Shown here: piece after piece, positions 1 to 11,968 of the stretch
Layout: each line of letters opens with the position of its first letter
How positions within the stretch are numbered: position 1 is the stretch's first letter
DNA from: Epiperipatus broadwayi
Taxonomy: Eukaryota > Onychophora > Udeonychophora > Euonychophora > Peripatidae
DNA length: 64,000 bases
Reading direction: 5' to 3'
Assembly (NCBI GenBank): GCA_028023455.1
Contig: JAQFVV010000027.1
Span: 3,841,845-3,905,844 of the forward strand
Translations under genes and position numbers: made by a program
The notes under the pieces: model-generated
Database searches by the model: none
Told to the model about the DNA's origin: nothing
Seen by the model: the letters and a program-made list of their open reading frames with translations, nothing else

Positions 1-250
1 ATCTGAGCACTTATAGCATATATGTGTAGAGATGGTAATCTGGACCAACTGATGATTGCTGGTTTAGCATAAAATACGTATATTGGTGATTATTTATCTT
101 TTCAACATGGTTCAAGTGTATCAGTGTTATGAGATAGTATGGAGAGTGGTGGATTGTGTGAAAGTCTGTACTCATATACCCTATATATTACATATATAGA
201 CACAGGTATATAATAAGCCTGTGTGTTTCAGTTATTATGTCTTTGTATCA
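1..250 (+). mobile_element. HH-SINE copy 1, cut by window edge
   Basis: Member of a short dispersed repeat seen about ten times in the window; the copy at 51.06-51.35 kb is its reverse complement over most of its length. It holds a hammerhead-like motif at 35-93: distal stem I GTAATC (35-40) with GATTAT (88-93), proximal ACCAA with TTGGT, CTGATGA at 49-55, and a stem II of the TGCT/AGCA type. The GAAA box reads AAAA at 71-74, so self-cleavage is predicted to be lost. Downstream comes the tRNA-like part, with an A-box-like stretch near 118-135; the B box is degenerate. The family assignment is secure; activity is not claimed. Confidence 0.7.
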
Positions 251-409
251 ATTTAGTCCATCCCTCTAATATATATATATATATACTGTATATGGATATA
301 TAAATGGTCCGATAATATATAAAGCTAGATTGACATAATATCTACATTGGTGTGACTACAATATCAAGTACAATAAGAGCTTTGAACATTCCATCATTGG
401 TTTTTTCAA

Positions 410-745
410 TGAAATGAATGGTTGAATTGTTGGGAGGGTGAGAATATTAAAGCCTGTCCACTAAAGTTTGAGGAATTGCTGCTGTCTTAATATAAACTGA
501 GCACTGATTGTATATATGTGTGGGATATTATGATCTGTCCAGAGTGATGGTTCTGCACAAAATATGGATATTGGGGGATCACACATCTTTTTCACATGTG
601 TATGATCATGGATATCGGTTGCTTGAGATGGAGTGGAGGATGATTAGAATAAAAATCCTGAGTTCAAATACCTCTAATTATATTAAACATATATTTATAT
701 TGGAAAAGTTAAACATAGACTCAGAAAACAAAGAAATTTGAAATT
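410..745 (+). mobile_element. HH-SINE copy 2, diverged
   Basis: Direct-orientation second copy starting about 490 bases after copy 1. The 5' part (TATTAAAGCCTGTCCA, then CTTAATATAAACTGAGCACT) matches the flank of the 6.3, 23.6 and 51.2 kb copies. The ribozyme region near 534-580 has lost bases in both the CTGATGA and GAAA boxes. A B-box-like GAGTTCAAATACC lies near 660-673. Short open frames here are incidental. Confidence 0.55.
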
Positions 746-2015
746 TCTTTCGTTAATCAAATCTGCATTTCATATTTAAATTTTTTTAAATCTGTACATA
801 GGTACTTATCCCACGGCCAGATTAACCTAGGACTTTACTTTTTAATAAATACTAAAAAATACCCGTTTTCTGACCAATACTGGGTGGTAAGCTAATTTAA
901 ATCATTTATCTGGAAAAAAAAATTTATAAATCTACTTATGATGTGAAAATATTTCCAAAATACATTCTGCCGAAAATAGCAGGTCAATGCATAGATGCTA
1001 AGTTACTAATTTATTCATCCACAAGACCGAACTTTTTACTGTAGAAAATTGCTACAAACTGTTATGTTTTAGTCGCAGGTTAAAGCAAACGCAATATTCT
1101 AAAAAGCGGGGGAGGGATGTACAAAACTTTCTTTTTAACCAGAGTTGTGTCCAATATATACGTATATATATTCAAAAGCTGAGTATATTATTCATTTATA
1201 TGTCATTATGAATTTAATTAAATTCAGAGTATTTCGTTCACGAAAACAGGGGAGCTCTTCAACACCTTTGTTAATAAGCACGCTAGTTGTCAAAAACTTC
1301 AGATTTTATGAAAACCTTTCGTTTGAACGAAGTATTAAGTTTTTTCTACGACTTACGGGTTCTACTCTTTATATTGTTAACCCTGTCTTTTCATTTACAA
1401 ATGGATTTTCTTTCATTACTGGTACACTGAGAACCAAATAACAAAACCTGTTACAAAGAAAATACACTGAAATTAGTTTTTCTTTTTTTAATCAAATATA
1501 CGTCTATATAATAATTTTTTTTATTTACTTTATGATTCCTTGTTCAAATGCTATGTAATTTTGATAACAGAATAGTTTTTAATATTTACAAAACAACATT
1601 TAAAAATAAACCTAGGCTCTGGGAAAAATATATATTTTCTTTAGTCTGAGATTTAAAAAAAAAAAATCAATAAAACACACATCTATTATAAAAATAATAT
1701 TTACCTACAATTATTGGATTTGGGTTTTTTTTTTTTTTAAATATTATTTCAACTATTGATTTTAATCTCTTTATGACTAAACTAAGTGAGTAATCAAACA
1801 CTTCAGCAAATAAAAAACAAACCCTAATCCTTTCCAAAACAAAATTCCCAGTATTTGGTAATTCATTAGAAACTTAATGAGTAAACAGATAAACAAGCTG
1901 GTAAAAAACACGCACACAGACACAATCGGCATATAGAGCTATTTGTCGTGGATAAAAAAATAAAAAACAGAAACCCATCATCATCCTATCATAATTTTCA
2001 ATCATCATCAATTCA
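746..2015. other. Unannotated AT-rich DNA
   Basis: No gene, repeat family or RNA could be supported. An open frame of 98 codons at 1145-1441 has no recognisable motif and sits in ordinary AT-rich sequence; I treat it as chance. Confidence 0.4.
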
Positions 2016-2017
2016 TT

Positions 2018-2215
2018 GAAAAAATCAGTAAACTCACCATGTCTTTTAATGCGTATTGGCGGGCAATCATTCATACAATCATATAATAATAACATATGCA
2101 ATAATATGAATGTGTGGAATGGATATTAGGAATTTATCCTCTCAGTTCCTTTAACCTCAAAGAGGAATTAAAGAGACTTCCTTCGTTTAACAGCAAACTC
2201 CTTTCTGTATAAATA
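2018..2215 (-). mobile_element. Orphan 5' untranslated fragment of the RTE element
   Basis: Closely matches 23,260-23,485, the region just upstream of the intact RTE ORF. Shared strings include AACTCACCATG, GGATATTAGGAATTT (GGACATTAGGAATTT in the intact copy), CTCAGTTCCTTTAA and AGCAAACTCCTTTCTG. No ORF follows on the minus strand. A 5' end alone is unusual, because LINE copies normally lose the 5' end. It could be an internally deleted copy, or the shared segment could itself be an independent repeat that the RTE picked up. Confidence 0.6.
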
Positions 2216-2700
2216 TAATAATACAACGTTATTAGAACTGTTATATGTTATCTACGGTTTTCACCAACGAAGTCAAACTCTGTTGAAAAACTTTTCAATG
2301 TCCCATTGCAGAAGATTGTTTAGCCCATACAAAATGGCCATATGTATAAGGTGCCCCGGATGTATATAAAGATTAGAAAATATAGTAACTGTTTTTAATG
2401 AGAGTAAAACTATTGCAATCGAGATGGAAGCACAGTCTCATTTATATACGGTTTTAATTCAAACTTTCATATTTATATATATGCACACTTATATATATAT
2501 GCACACATTAGATGATACTATGAATTGCAGTTATAGTATGATTCCAGTTTTCTTTTGTATTCACTATAATCTATTATCCATTTTTCCCCATTGAGAAGAT
2601 GCAATAGTAATACCAATGAGGGCACTAACAAACTTTTGTTGCTATCAGTCAGAGAATAATATAAATTGTATTAATAAAATTTTATTAGTTTTTCATTAGC
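2216..2700. other. Unannotated AT-rich DNA
   Basis: I see no gene or repeat family here beyond short ATATAT runs. Confidence 0.35.
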
Positions 2701-2704
2701 AATT

Positions 2705-2895
2705 GCCAAATTTCACTACACTATTTTCACACAAGATAGGAACTGGTTTCTTATTCACTTTTAACACCTTGTAGAGGGGTGTAATCATAAACATATAACG
2801 AAAGTTATGTGAAAAATATGATCTTCAAGATGCACAATTTGTGCTAAATCAGACACTCATCACATGGTCTAAATCACAATCTTTTATACATGCCA
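2705..2895 (-). mobile_element. HH-SINE subtype b, left inverted copy
   Basis: Reverse-complement relative of 4216-4415. Both share the hammerhead-like start (here GTGATGA for CTGATGA and CAAA for GAAA, so degenerate) and a distinct 3' part with CATATGTTTATGATTA and GAAACCAGTTCC. The two copies bracket the TATC microsatellite block. The tRNA-like boxes of the main subtype are not visible. Confidence 0.6.
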
Positions 2896-4215
<1,320 letters not shown>

Positions 4216-4415
4216 CTGAACAAGTAAGAGAATGTGAGATCTGGTCCAATTGATGAGTGCTGGTTCAGCATGAAAAGTGCATCTTAGGGATAATACATCT
4301 TTTTTGTGTATCTTTTGCCATATGTTTATGATTAGACCCCTCCATGAGGTATTAAAAGCTGTTAGAAACCAGTTCCCTACCTTGCACGAAAGTGGTATGG
4401 TAAAAAATACACTAC
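4216..4415 (+). mobile_element. HH-SINE subtype b, right inverted copy
   Basis: Contains a hammerhead-like core: TTGATGA at 4250-4256 (C3 changed to T), stem II TGCTG/CAGCA with loop GTT, and GAAA at 4272-4275. The 3' part matches 2705-2895 in inverse orientation. A minus-strand open frame across it is incidental. Confidence 0.6.
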
Positions 4416-5270
4416 AGAAATAATAAAGATGGGTCATATTATTACTTTTCAACTGAGAGAATCTATACTGATAGCAAAGACTGTATTTTTCACAGCAATA
4501 TAATTTTATCATTATCACCATCAGGTCGAGCCAAGGTCAGCACTCTAATACAAATAGTTCCAAGCTTCATCCAGTTTCTATATTTGTAGTTTCTTTTGAC
4601 CACATCATTCTAACATACTTTTTTTTTGCATATCAACCTCACAGTAATGTCTTCCTAGGTATTTATGTAATATTTTGGGATCTAGATTACAACTACAGTC
4701 AATTTATCACCATTTTTAAAGAAATGTATTCAATCCATTCTTACTTTGGCCTTATTGTTCTTTCAATATGATCAAATGGATTTTTGTTTGGGACTTCATA
4801 AAAAGTTGAGCACTAGAAGCCACAAGGATAGAGTTGAGATTCATGGACTTGAAGATTAAATGAATATATATGGAGGAATTGGCATCAATATAAGGGGAAT
4901 TATTTGTAATCATCATTTAAATGAGTCTGTGCAACTCTAGTATTAATTATATGTTGGATCCTTTATTTAAACTTTCTAAATACATACAACTTATTACTAA
5001 CAACAGTTAGATTAGTATATAAGAGAGTTTCCAGTGGTGTTATTTACCTCTCTTCTTCAGGTGTAATTGGCTTGACTATGACAAATAGGGTGGACTCTGG
5101 ACCTTCAGATTCATGAATATAGAAATTTACAGAAATGCTCTAACCAGGTTCAATTCCCATGCTAGTGTAGTCACTAGTTGGACCAACAACACTTGAAGGA
5201 GAATATAAATACTCAAAACATTGTATTAGTGTGTTGTGCTAACAGTTAAATGTATTTGGATTTTTAAATA
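4416..5270. other. Unannotated AT-rich DNA
   Basis: Only weak similarity to other parts of the window; no coding or RNA signal could be supported. Confidence 0.35.
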
Positions 5271-5276
5271 AAGTTT

Positions 5277-5560
5277 GAATTTTTCTAGATATTCAATAAT
5301 TGAATTTTTCTAGATATTCAATATTTAATATTAGGTGATGGAACTAGTTCCAGGAATCACATGAAGGCACCACATGAAGGCAGTCCACCCTTAATTAATC
5401 AATGCCAGGAATCTTCATTCTGCAGTTAAGTCAATCTTTTACTCATAAAATCAATGCCAGGAATCTTCATTCTGCAATTAAGGCAATTTTTTCCTCTTTA
5501 AAAAAAGGTTGCCTTGATAGCAAATTGAAGATTCTTGGTGCTAATCAAGCATGATTGCTT
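5277..5560 (+). repeat. Short tandem duplications and partial palindrome
   Basis: A unit of about 25 bp (GAATTTTTCTAGATATTCAA) is duplicated at 5277-5325. A unit of about 50 bp beginning ATGCCAGGAATCTTCATTCTGC occurs near 5401 and again near 5452. A partial reverse complement (TTGAAGATTCTTGG) follows at about 5525. Confidence 0.6.
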
Positions 5561-5577
5561 TCATATGATTTACACAC

Positions 5578-5650
5578 ACACATATATATGAAAAACAAAA
5601 AAAACACAAGTTAAAACTTGCTAACGCTTGTATATATATATATCAAAACT
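5578..5650 (+). mobile_element. Solo outer terminus of TGATCA foldback family
   Basis: ATATATGAAAAACAAA followed by CTTGCTAACGCTTGTAT matches the outer arm of the 59.07-59.73 kb palindrome and ends in a TA run instead of the TGATCA core. Confidence 0.55.
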
Positions 5651-5824
5651 GTCATCACTGGGAAGAAATCTCAAGTGGCGATATCTCCATAGCATTGCAG
5701 ATATATCATTCATTAAATCAGACTGAAGTATATATTTGAGATAGAGATATATGATTAGAAGTAAATTTTTAAGAAAGTTGTGTGTGTAGAAATCTGAACT
5801 TTGTTAATTGAACTATAGTAATTT

Positions 5825-5945
5825 TCTATTTGTGTATATTCTGAGCAAATGATTAAGATATATGTAGAAGATTGACTGATAAGTGATATTTTAGCACAAA
5901 ATGCACATGTTAGTGGTCTTTTTTTTATGTGACTGATCAAATGTT
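5825..5945 (+). mobile_element. HH-SINE fragment, decayed
   Basis: CTGATAA at 5876-5882, a TAGCAC stem remnant and CAAAATGCACATGTTAGTGG correspond to the family core, but both catalytic boxes are mutated. Confidence 0.4.
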
Positions 5946-6164
5946 TCAGTAATGTATGATATATATATATAAATTAAACTTGAGTATCTTTAATAACTTA
6001 CTTGATAAAGGGCAGTAAATGTTTTTAATGCATCCATAGTATGAGAGGTTGGTTTGAATTCTGGGGCGAAGGATAGTTGTGATAGGAATGAGTTAAAATA
6101 AAAGATACATTGACAAAAACAAAAAAAAAAGGTAAATATATATATGTGTATGTATATATGTGTG

Positions 6165-6425
6165 TACAGATATATAAATATTGGGGATTCGAACACAGAC
6201 TTTCAAACACCCTTCAATTATCTACACTATCTCATACCACTGATACACATGACCACACACATGTAGAAAAGATAATAATCATCAATATATGTATTTCATG
6301 CTGAACCAGCACTCATCAGTTGGTCCAGATGATCATCCCCTACACACATACATAATCACTACTCAATTTATATTAAGATAGCAAATCTTCATACTTTTAT
6401 GGACAGGCTTCAATCTACACCAACC
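6165..6425 (-). mobile_element. HH-SINE copy with tRNA-like A and B boxes
   Basis: Best copy for the element plan. Reading the minus strand: an upstream arm, the hammerhead motif, then an A-box-like TATCAGTGGTATGAGA (plus 6232-6247), then a B-box-like TGTTCGAATCCCC (plus 6184-6196), spaced about 40 nt apart as in type 2 RNA polymerase III promoters. The layout recalls a tRNA-derived SINE with a ribozyme 5' of the tRNA part. The 3' end runs into a TA-rich tail near 6165. Confidence 0.7.
6275..6333 (-). ncRNA. Type I hammerhead ribozyme (HH-SINE), core intact
   Basis: On the minus strand: CTGATGA (plus 6313-6319), stem II TGCTG/CAGCA with loop GTT and a G-U closing pair, GAAA (plus 6294-6297), and a very short self-complementary stem III (ATACATAT) followed by A as the cleavage-site base. 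Stem I is ACCAA with TTGAT (one mismatch) proximally, and ATCATC with GATTAT distally (one mismatch). All catalytic positions are present. A palindromic stem III this short usually cleaves best in dimeric RNA. Confidence 0.72.
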
Positions 6426-6454
6426 ACTCTTCAGCCATCTATACCAGTGGTCAC

Positions 6455-6472
6455 TCTGCCCCCCCCCCCCAT
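6455..6472 (+). repeat. Poly-C run
   Basis: About 13 C in a row; interrupts the alignment to other HH-SINE flanks. Confidence 0.8.
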
Positions 6473-6547
6473 ATATAAGACCTTATCTTTTCAAATACAT
6501 AGAAGAGGGATGGGCAGGATGCAGGCTTAATGTGTAATATTTGAAAT

Positions 6548-6790
6548 ACAGGCATTCTTCATTTATCTGGAGCTTAATTATAAATATAGGGGATTTGAAC
6601 ACAGACTTTCAAGCACCCTTCAACTATCCACACTATCTCATACACTGATACACATGAACACACACATGTAGAAAACATAAATAATCACCAATATGTGTAT
6701 TTCATGTTGAATCAAGGTCTGTGTTCAAATCCCCTATATTTACAATTAAGCTCCAAGTATATTAAGAATGCCTGTATTTCAGGTATAGGT
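6548..6790. mobile_element. Inverted HH-SINE pair (foldback)
   Basis: The left part (6585-6715) is a minus-strand HH-SINE truncated inside its ribozyme motif. It is joined to a plus-strand B-box end (GGTCTGTGTTCAAATCCCC near 6716-6734). Flanks at 6548-6590 and 6735-6785 are reverse complements of each other (GAGCTTAATT / AATTAAGCTC; GGCATTCTT / AAGAATGCC). Confidence 0.65.
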
Positions 6791-7400
6791 AATAATTAAA
6801 AAAGCTAGTCATATATAACGTGACATTACTTTTTTTTTTTTTTTATTTTCACCCCCCCGACCCCCCCCCCCCCCCCCACCCACCCCCTTCTTTCTGGCGG
6901 CGGCCCTCCCCCCCCCAACAACGCAAGACGTGACTTATTTTAATGAGCTTGTAGTTACAAAAATGCACATAGAGAGCGTACCAATAGCTCAAACAAGCTG
7001 GCCCACGTCAGTGGAAAGCTAGAATATTCGGACACTAGACCTAAAGTATCAACTCAAAAACCAGTACTTATTTCAAACCTATATTTAAAAAGAAACTCTG
7101 AATTTTTCGGACATGAAAATGTCTTTAAATCCAGCTATCTAACTTAAATAGCTATATGGGACTGAAGTAAATTCAGATTTACCATATTCTAATAGGCTCA
7201 GCATATCCAAAGCCTTAAAGGTAAAATTATAATAATTAAAAAAGCAAGTCATATATAACGTGACATTACTTTTAATGAGCTTGTAGTTACAAAAATGCAC
7301 ATAGAGAGCGTACCAATAGCTCAAACAAGCTCGTTAATTACGCACTTGTTAATTACGAGCTTGTTTGAGCTATTGGTACGCTCTTTTTGTGCATTCAGGT
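6791..7400. repeat. Direct duplication ending in a palindrome
   Basis: AGTCATATATAACGTGAC and the following sequence to CAATAGCTCAAACAAGCT occur at 6800-7000 and again at 7228-7330. The second copy forms a near-perfect hairpin: arms 7294-7340 and 7349-7395, with an 8-nt loop. The middle (about 6945-7220) is a diverged member of the TGATCA foldback family (GCTATCT..AACTTAAATAGCTATATG, compare 59,330-59,420). Confidence 0.65.
6831..6940 (+). other. Poly-T/poly-C low-complexity insertion, possible consensus error
   Basis: A block of T runs then C runs splits a duplicated segment: the 7228 copy goes straight from GTGACATTAC to TTTTAATGAG. The block ends with a garbled repeat of the preceding motif (GCAAGACGTGACTTA), which fits poorly resolved sequence rather than a biological insertion. 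Confidence 0.55.
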
Positions 7401-7855
7401 ATAGGTGTATAAGTAATTAATATATAAAAAATTGTTATGCATATGTTTTACTATGTTTATATTTTCTTGATGCAAAGCATTTAGATATTTTATATAAGTC
7501 TATTGTGTAGTTGAAACTATAAGTTTTAAATAAATATGGGTAAATGTAAATTTCATGGAAATAATTGCACACAGACTAAATTGATATTTAATTCTTCTAC
7601 TAATCAATAAACTTTTTTCTTCGTTCTACCACAGAATACCAATGCCTCAATTATCATTTGGAAACTATGTTTATAATTTTTCATAATTTGTTTATGTACA
7701 TTTTCTTCTTCCTCATCATCATCATCATTGATTTGCATGGCTTAGTTGAGAGGGTTCATAGATTGTGGTCCAGCTCTATCTATTTCCAGATCTTAAACTT
7801 CTGATGAATCCCCGAATAGCAGATCAATTATTTTTTTTGATATAACTCTTTGTTT
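7400..7855. other. Unannotated AT-rich DNA
   Basis: I see only short (CATCAT)n near 7716-7730 and no gene. Confidence 0.35.
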
Positions 7856-7859
7856 TACA

Positions 7860-8215
7860 CTAGCAGCTCTATTTTAGTGGCATCTGTAGTAAATTTGAGA
7901 AATTAGATTTGAATTCTTATGATTTCTCAGGTTACCCAATCTACAATATGAATTGGATTTAAATTCCCATAATTTCTTAGGTCACCAAATATACAATATA
8001 ACAAGACGAGCTCTTTACTCTAGTGCCATCTATAGTGAGATTGAGTAATCACTCCAAGATGAATCACAATAACACACCACCCAATTTTTTATCATATGTA
8101 ATAAACAAACCAAAAACAAGAGCAATTCTCAAAAGCCAAAAACCAGTTTGGGAAAGAGAATTTAAATCTAATTACTCAAATTTACATAGATAGCATTAAA
8201 GTAGAAAATTCCTCT
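7860..8215. mobile_element. Foldback/MITE-like element
   Basis: The arm at about 7865-7918 (GTAAATTTGAGAAATTAGATTTGAATTCT) is the reverse complement of about 8155-8210 (TTTAAATCTAATTACTCAAATTTACATAGATAGC). Inside, a unit of about 50 bp is duplicated (7905-7950 and 7951-8000). A related single arm with ATTATAGATAGCATTCAAATGG lies at 8570-8615. Confidence 0.55.
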
Positions 8216-9168
8216 TTTTTAACACATAATGTATAAGATGAAAAATTAAGTGATTTGTTATTATTAATTTTCCTAGCCAAGTAATATGCAGTCTTCAGTT
8301 AAGTAAGAACTGAGGGTACTAAAATATATTTTTACTGGCTTGATGTCAGAATTACATAACAATTCATATGGTTGGAATTGGGTTCCAAATCTTAGGGTAT
8401 TTTGATTTTGGGGCTTTTAGCTTGAATAATAAAATGGAGTTAAATGTGGATGTTTGATGCGTAACAGCATTATTTGTAGTTTTTAATCCCAAGTTTTAAT
8501 AATAAAGGTAAAAACTAAAAGTTGATTTGGGAATGTGTATTTAAAGAATGGTACCATGTGATAATCACGGGTTATTCAAGATTATTATAGATAGCATTCA
8601 AATGGAAGATTGTGCTATTGTTTTATGATATTAAAATATTAAATTCTTAATTTTTTTATGATTTGGGAATACACCATTTTATTTGGTCTAATCTTGTTGC
8701 TAAACAGTCTAGTCCACAAACATTCTCAAAACGTAGAAATAAAGGAAATAAAGATATCTAAATAAAAAGAATATGACTCTGACGTATTATATGTTAACCA
8801 GAACTTTTCAGTTGACCCAGGTCACAATCATTTATATCAATACTGAACAATTAAAAATTCGTACATATATTTCACATTCTTACAATTTATTTTACAAGTG
8901 TCAAATTTTCTGCAGCCACAACATATATATATATTATAATTCATGTCAAATAAATGCAATAATGACTATAACGAATCATTTATTAGGTTAGAGATTATCA
9001 TACCATTCTTAGACCAGTTATAAATTTTAATCTAGTTAAAGATTAATACATCTGCATTTTAATTAAACACATGGTATAGTTAATTCAATTTTATTTCTCG
9101 TTTTCTTCATATAATATTTTTTTTAGATATATTTGAAACTTCCAAACAGAAAAAAAAAAGACTAAGAC
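8216..9168. other. AT-rich DNA with one foldback-family arm
   Basis: Apart from the arm near 8500-8615 related to the element just upstream, nothing is recognisable. A 72-codon frame at 8773-8991 has no motif. Confidence 0.35.
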
Positions 9169-9169
9169 C

Positions 9170-9300
9170 CCAGGATACATTTCATGTTGAACTAGCACTC
9201 TTCAGTTGGCTCATATCACAATCTCTTACATATGTGCTTAGATCATCAGAATTTGTCCACTTAAATAAATCCAGTCTTCTGACAATAATAGTATTATTAG
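9170..9300 (-). mobile_element. HH-SINE fragment with near-intact ribozyme core
   Basis: Minus strand CTGAAGA (plus 9199-9205; position 7 may be any base), stem II GTGCT..AACAT (weakened) and GAAA (plus 9180-9183). The proximal stem I partner is weak and the tRNA-like part is missing. Confidence 0.5.
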
Positions 9301-10530
9301 GGATTTTATGTAATGTAATGTAAAAGTTAAAATTCTAAAATACAAAGATCGACAAAAATTTTTTTTACAAATTCTAAAAATTATATAATCAACTTTTTCA
9401 TGTGTTCATTTTAAATCTTTTTTTAATGTTTTAATGCACTGAAAAACGAATAGAAATGAAAAGCAATATTCTCAATTCTTTTAAAATAGTATAATGCATT
9501 TTTTCTATGAGATTTCAAGAATAGGATGGGGGGGGGGATGACCCAGGACAGATGTAGAAGAGTTTATTGGGGTATAATGGACCTTTGGAGGGAGGGAATG
9601 CTTAACATAGCTAATAATATTTCTGGGCATATAACCTATGGACTAAGACTTTTGACTTCATTTAAGTAAAATCATTTCCTGTCACATTATGATATGTTGA
9701 CCACATTATGTATTTTAGCTGCTACTTGAATAATGATGCACGATTTTAGTTATCTTCATTGATTGACATTCTCTAACTAAAACTGGACAAATTATATTCA
9801 TTTTAATAAAGTTCTAAAAATTCTTGGATATTTTAAAAAATGGGAAGGCTATTGCCTGTGAGAGAATAATAAGGAAAAAAATTTAAAATGTGACAGTGAT
9901 TTGAAAGGTCCATAAATACTACAAATTTATTTAAGAATATATAAATCCATTAAGTTGTGCCACAAAATATTAAGACTGTTTCTATTGTTTCAACTTTTAA
10001 AAATAAAAAGATTAGAAAGCTATACTAATTATTATGTAATAGCAATGCTACATAATCATAGCACACATACAACTAATCTTTAAGCAAACGATTTGATGAA
10101 AGCATTTGACTCAGTTAATCATAAATTGTTGTAACAATAATTGAAATTAGTTTCTTAATAATTTCATTATGTTTATGCCAACTATTGCAAGATTAAATAA
10201 TCATTAGATGCCAGATGGAAATGCTTAATAAATCCTTATCCTGTACTGTTTCATTCTTAATATCCTAAGATTAGTTTCTAACTTATGGTTTGAGAAGCTT
10301 TTAGATGATTTAATGGTGCACATGAACATTAAAATCTAATGCACCTTTCTTTTAGCACCCACTTTTTACTTTTTGTTATACTATCAAGCTATCAGATTAT
10401 ATTACGTCTTATTGGTCATGTGATATTTTATTGAAAGTAGTTTGTTGTTCAATAAAATTGATTCATATTGTATATCTTCTACATGTACTTTAATTGATCA
10501 AATTTCATTGTTAAAATTTGTCCATAATAA
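9301..10530. other. Unannotated AT-rich DNA
   Basis: A poly-G run at about 9527-9536 is the only landmark. No coding signal. Confidence 0.35.
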
Positions 10531-10534
10531 TCAG

Positions 10535-10618
10535 AGGTCAGAGACAGCTGCTTTACAAGCAGTTGTCCCTGGTTAGTGGGTTCGTTTCCCGGCTGATGCT
10601 ATGACACATGAGGAAAAA
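10535..10618 (+). mobile_element. tRNA-like SINE fragment
   Basis: Contains GACAGCTGCTTTACAAGC and a B-box-like GGGTTCGTTTCCCGG, followed by CTGATGCTATGACACATGAGG. The 3' part recurs at 53,388-53,415 (TCCCGGCCGATGCTATGACA). It does not fold as a full tRNA, so it is not called a tRNA gene. Confidence 0.4.
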
Positions 10619-11128
10619 AAAATTAAAAATAATCAATTTAAAACAAAACTCAAATAGACAACACACTATAAATAAAAAAATTATTTAATACATCATTACT
10701 TAATGGAAGCATTTCAAGATGTTTCTTTTTACACAATCACATGACCCTACAGCAACTCCCCCCAATGGACATTATTTACATTACAATAAATATAATTATT
10801 AAAATACATACATTAAATATAATTAGTATGAGAACAAGTAGTCTCTTGAAAATGCTAAGCTCTATAATTTAATAGTTTCAAACATATATTTTCGGGCTTC
10901 ATTATCTATGCATACAGTACATATATATTAGTTTAAAATACATATATGTACATAAAAATGATTAAACCCCTTTTTCTCTCATAATGTATATATTTACAAA
11001 TAATTTTAAAAAAAACCAATAATAATAAACTCTTTTACTTCTAAAATTTTTGGATTATTGGAAATTTTAGTGTTATAATTTTAAAAATAAAACAGTTTAT
11101 TAATGTTGGTTTTTATATATAGATTATT

Positions 11129-11162
<34 letters not shown>

Positions 11163-11419
11163 GAGGAAAGAAAAGGACTGTAATAAGTTTAATCATTTTT
11201 ATGTACATATATAATATTTTAATAATTATATTTAATGTACACATTTTAATAATTATATTTACTATTTTTCTCCTTCACTTTTTTTGCATATCTTCATATA
11301 ATCATATATTATTTATAATACTTCACTCATATACACTTTAATGCAATTAATTTTCTTAAAAACTTCTTTATTTTCTTTATTTTAATTAAAGTTAGAACAA
11401 CTATAAGGAAGATGGAGCT

Positions 11420-11450
11420 CTGAAGAAGACTGCTGGACAGTCGAAACTGT
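11420..11450 (+). ncRNA. Hammerhead-like core, stem I not established
   Basis: CTGAAGA (11,420-11,426), stem II GACTG/CAGTC, GAAA (11,443-11,446). The same pattern recurs at 11,676 and, with GATTG/CAATC in stem II, at 46,356, so stem II covaries. I could not find a convincing stem I, and base 17 would be G here. Confidence 0.35.
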
Positions 11451-11675
11451 GAGAAAATAAAGAAGTTTTTAAAAAAATTAATTGCATTAAAGTGTATATG
11501 AGTGAAGTATTATAAATAATATATGATTATATGAAGATATGCAAAAAAAGTGAAGGAGAAAAATAAGAGAATATACTTCTGATAAGAAGAAAATCACACA
11601 AAGGATTAGAGAAAAGAAGAAAGACAGGACGGTCATTTTAATTAAAGTTAGAACAACTGTAAGGAAGATGGAGCT

Positions 11676-11706
11676 CTGAAGAAGACTGATGGACAGTCGA
11701 AACGGT
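11676..11706 (+). ncRNA. Hammerhead-like core, second copy
   Basis: CTGAAGA (11,676-11,682), stem II GACTG/CAGTC, GAAA (11,699-11,702), then CGGTA, which would allow a short stem III with A as cleavage base. Direct repeat of the 11,420 motif. Confidence 0.35.
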
Positions 11707-11968
11707 AAGAAAATAAAGAAGTTTTTAAGAAAATTAATTGCATTAAAGTGTATATGAGTGAAGTATTATAAATAATTATATTTATTGTAATACAATGTAA
11801 ATAATGTCCATTGGGGGAGTTGCTGTAGATGTGATTATGTAAAAAGAAACATCTTGAAAAGGTTTCATTAAGGAATGAAAGTCGGATTGAAGCATTAAAT
11901 ATTTTTTTTATTTATAGTGAATTATCTATTTCAATTTTGTTTTAAATTGATTATTTTTAATCTTTTAC

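Larger units (their letters stand above)
10618..11968. mobile_element. 1.35-kb foldback element with HHR-like cores
   Basis: Long terminal inverted repeats of about 185 bp: 10,618-10,800 against 11,783-11,967 (for example CAACTCCCCCCAATGGACAT versus ATGTCCATTGGGGGAGTTG). Nested inside is a second palindrome (11,263-11,390 against 11,450-11,565), plus a direct repeat of about 130 bp (11,385-11,515 and 11,640-11,775). No ORF. The element is presumably non-autonomous. Confidence 0.7.

Noticed and set aside
10535-10618. Possible tRNA gene
   Set aside because: A B-box-like motif is present, but no cloverleaf or acceptor stem could be drawn; kept only as a SINE fragment.
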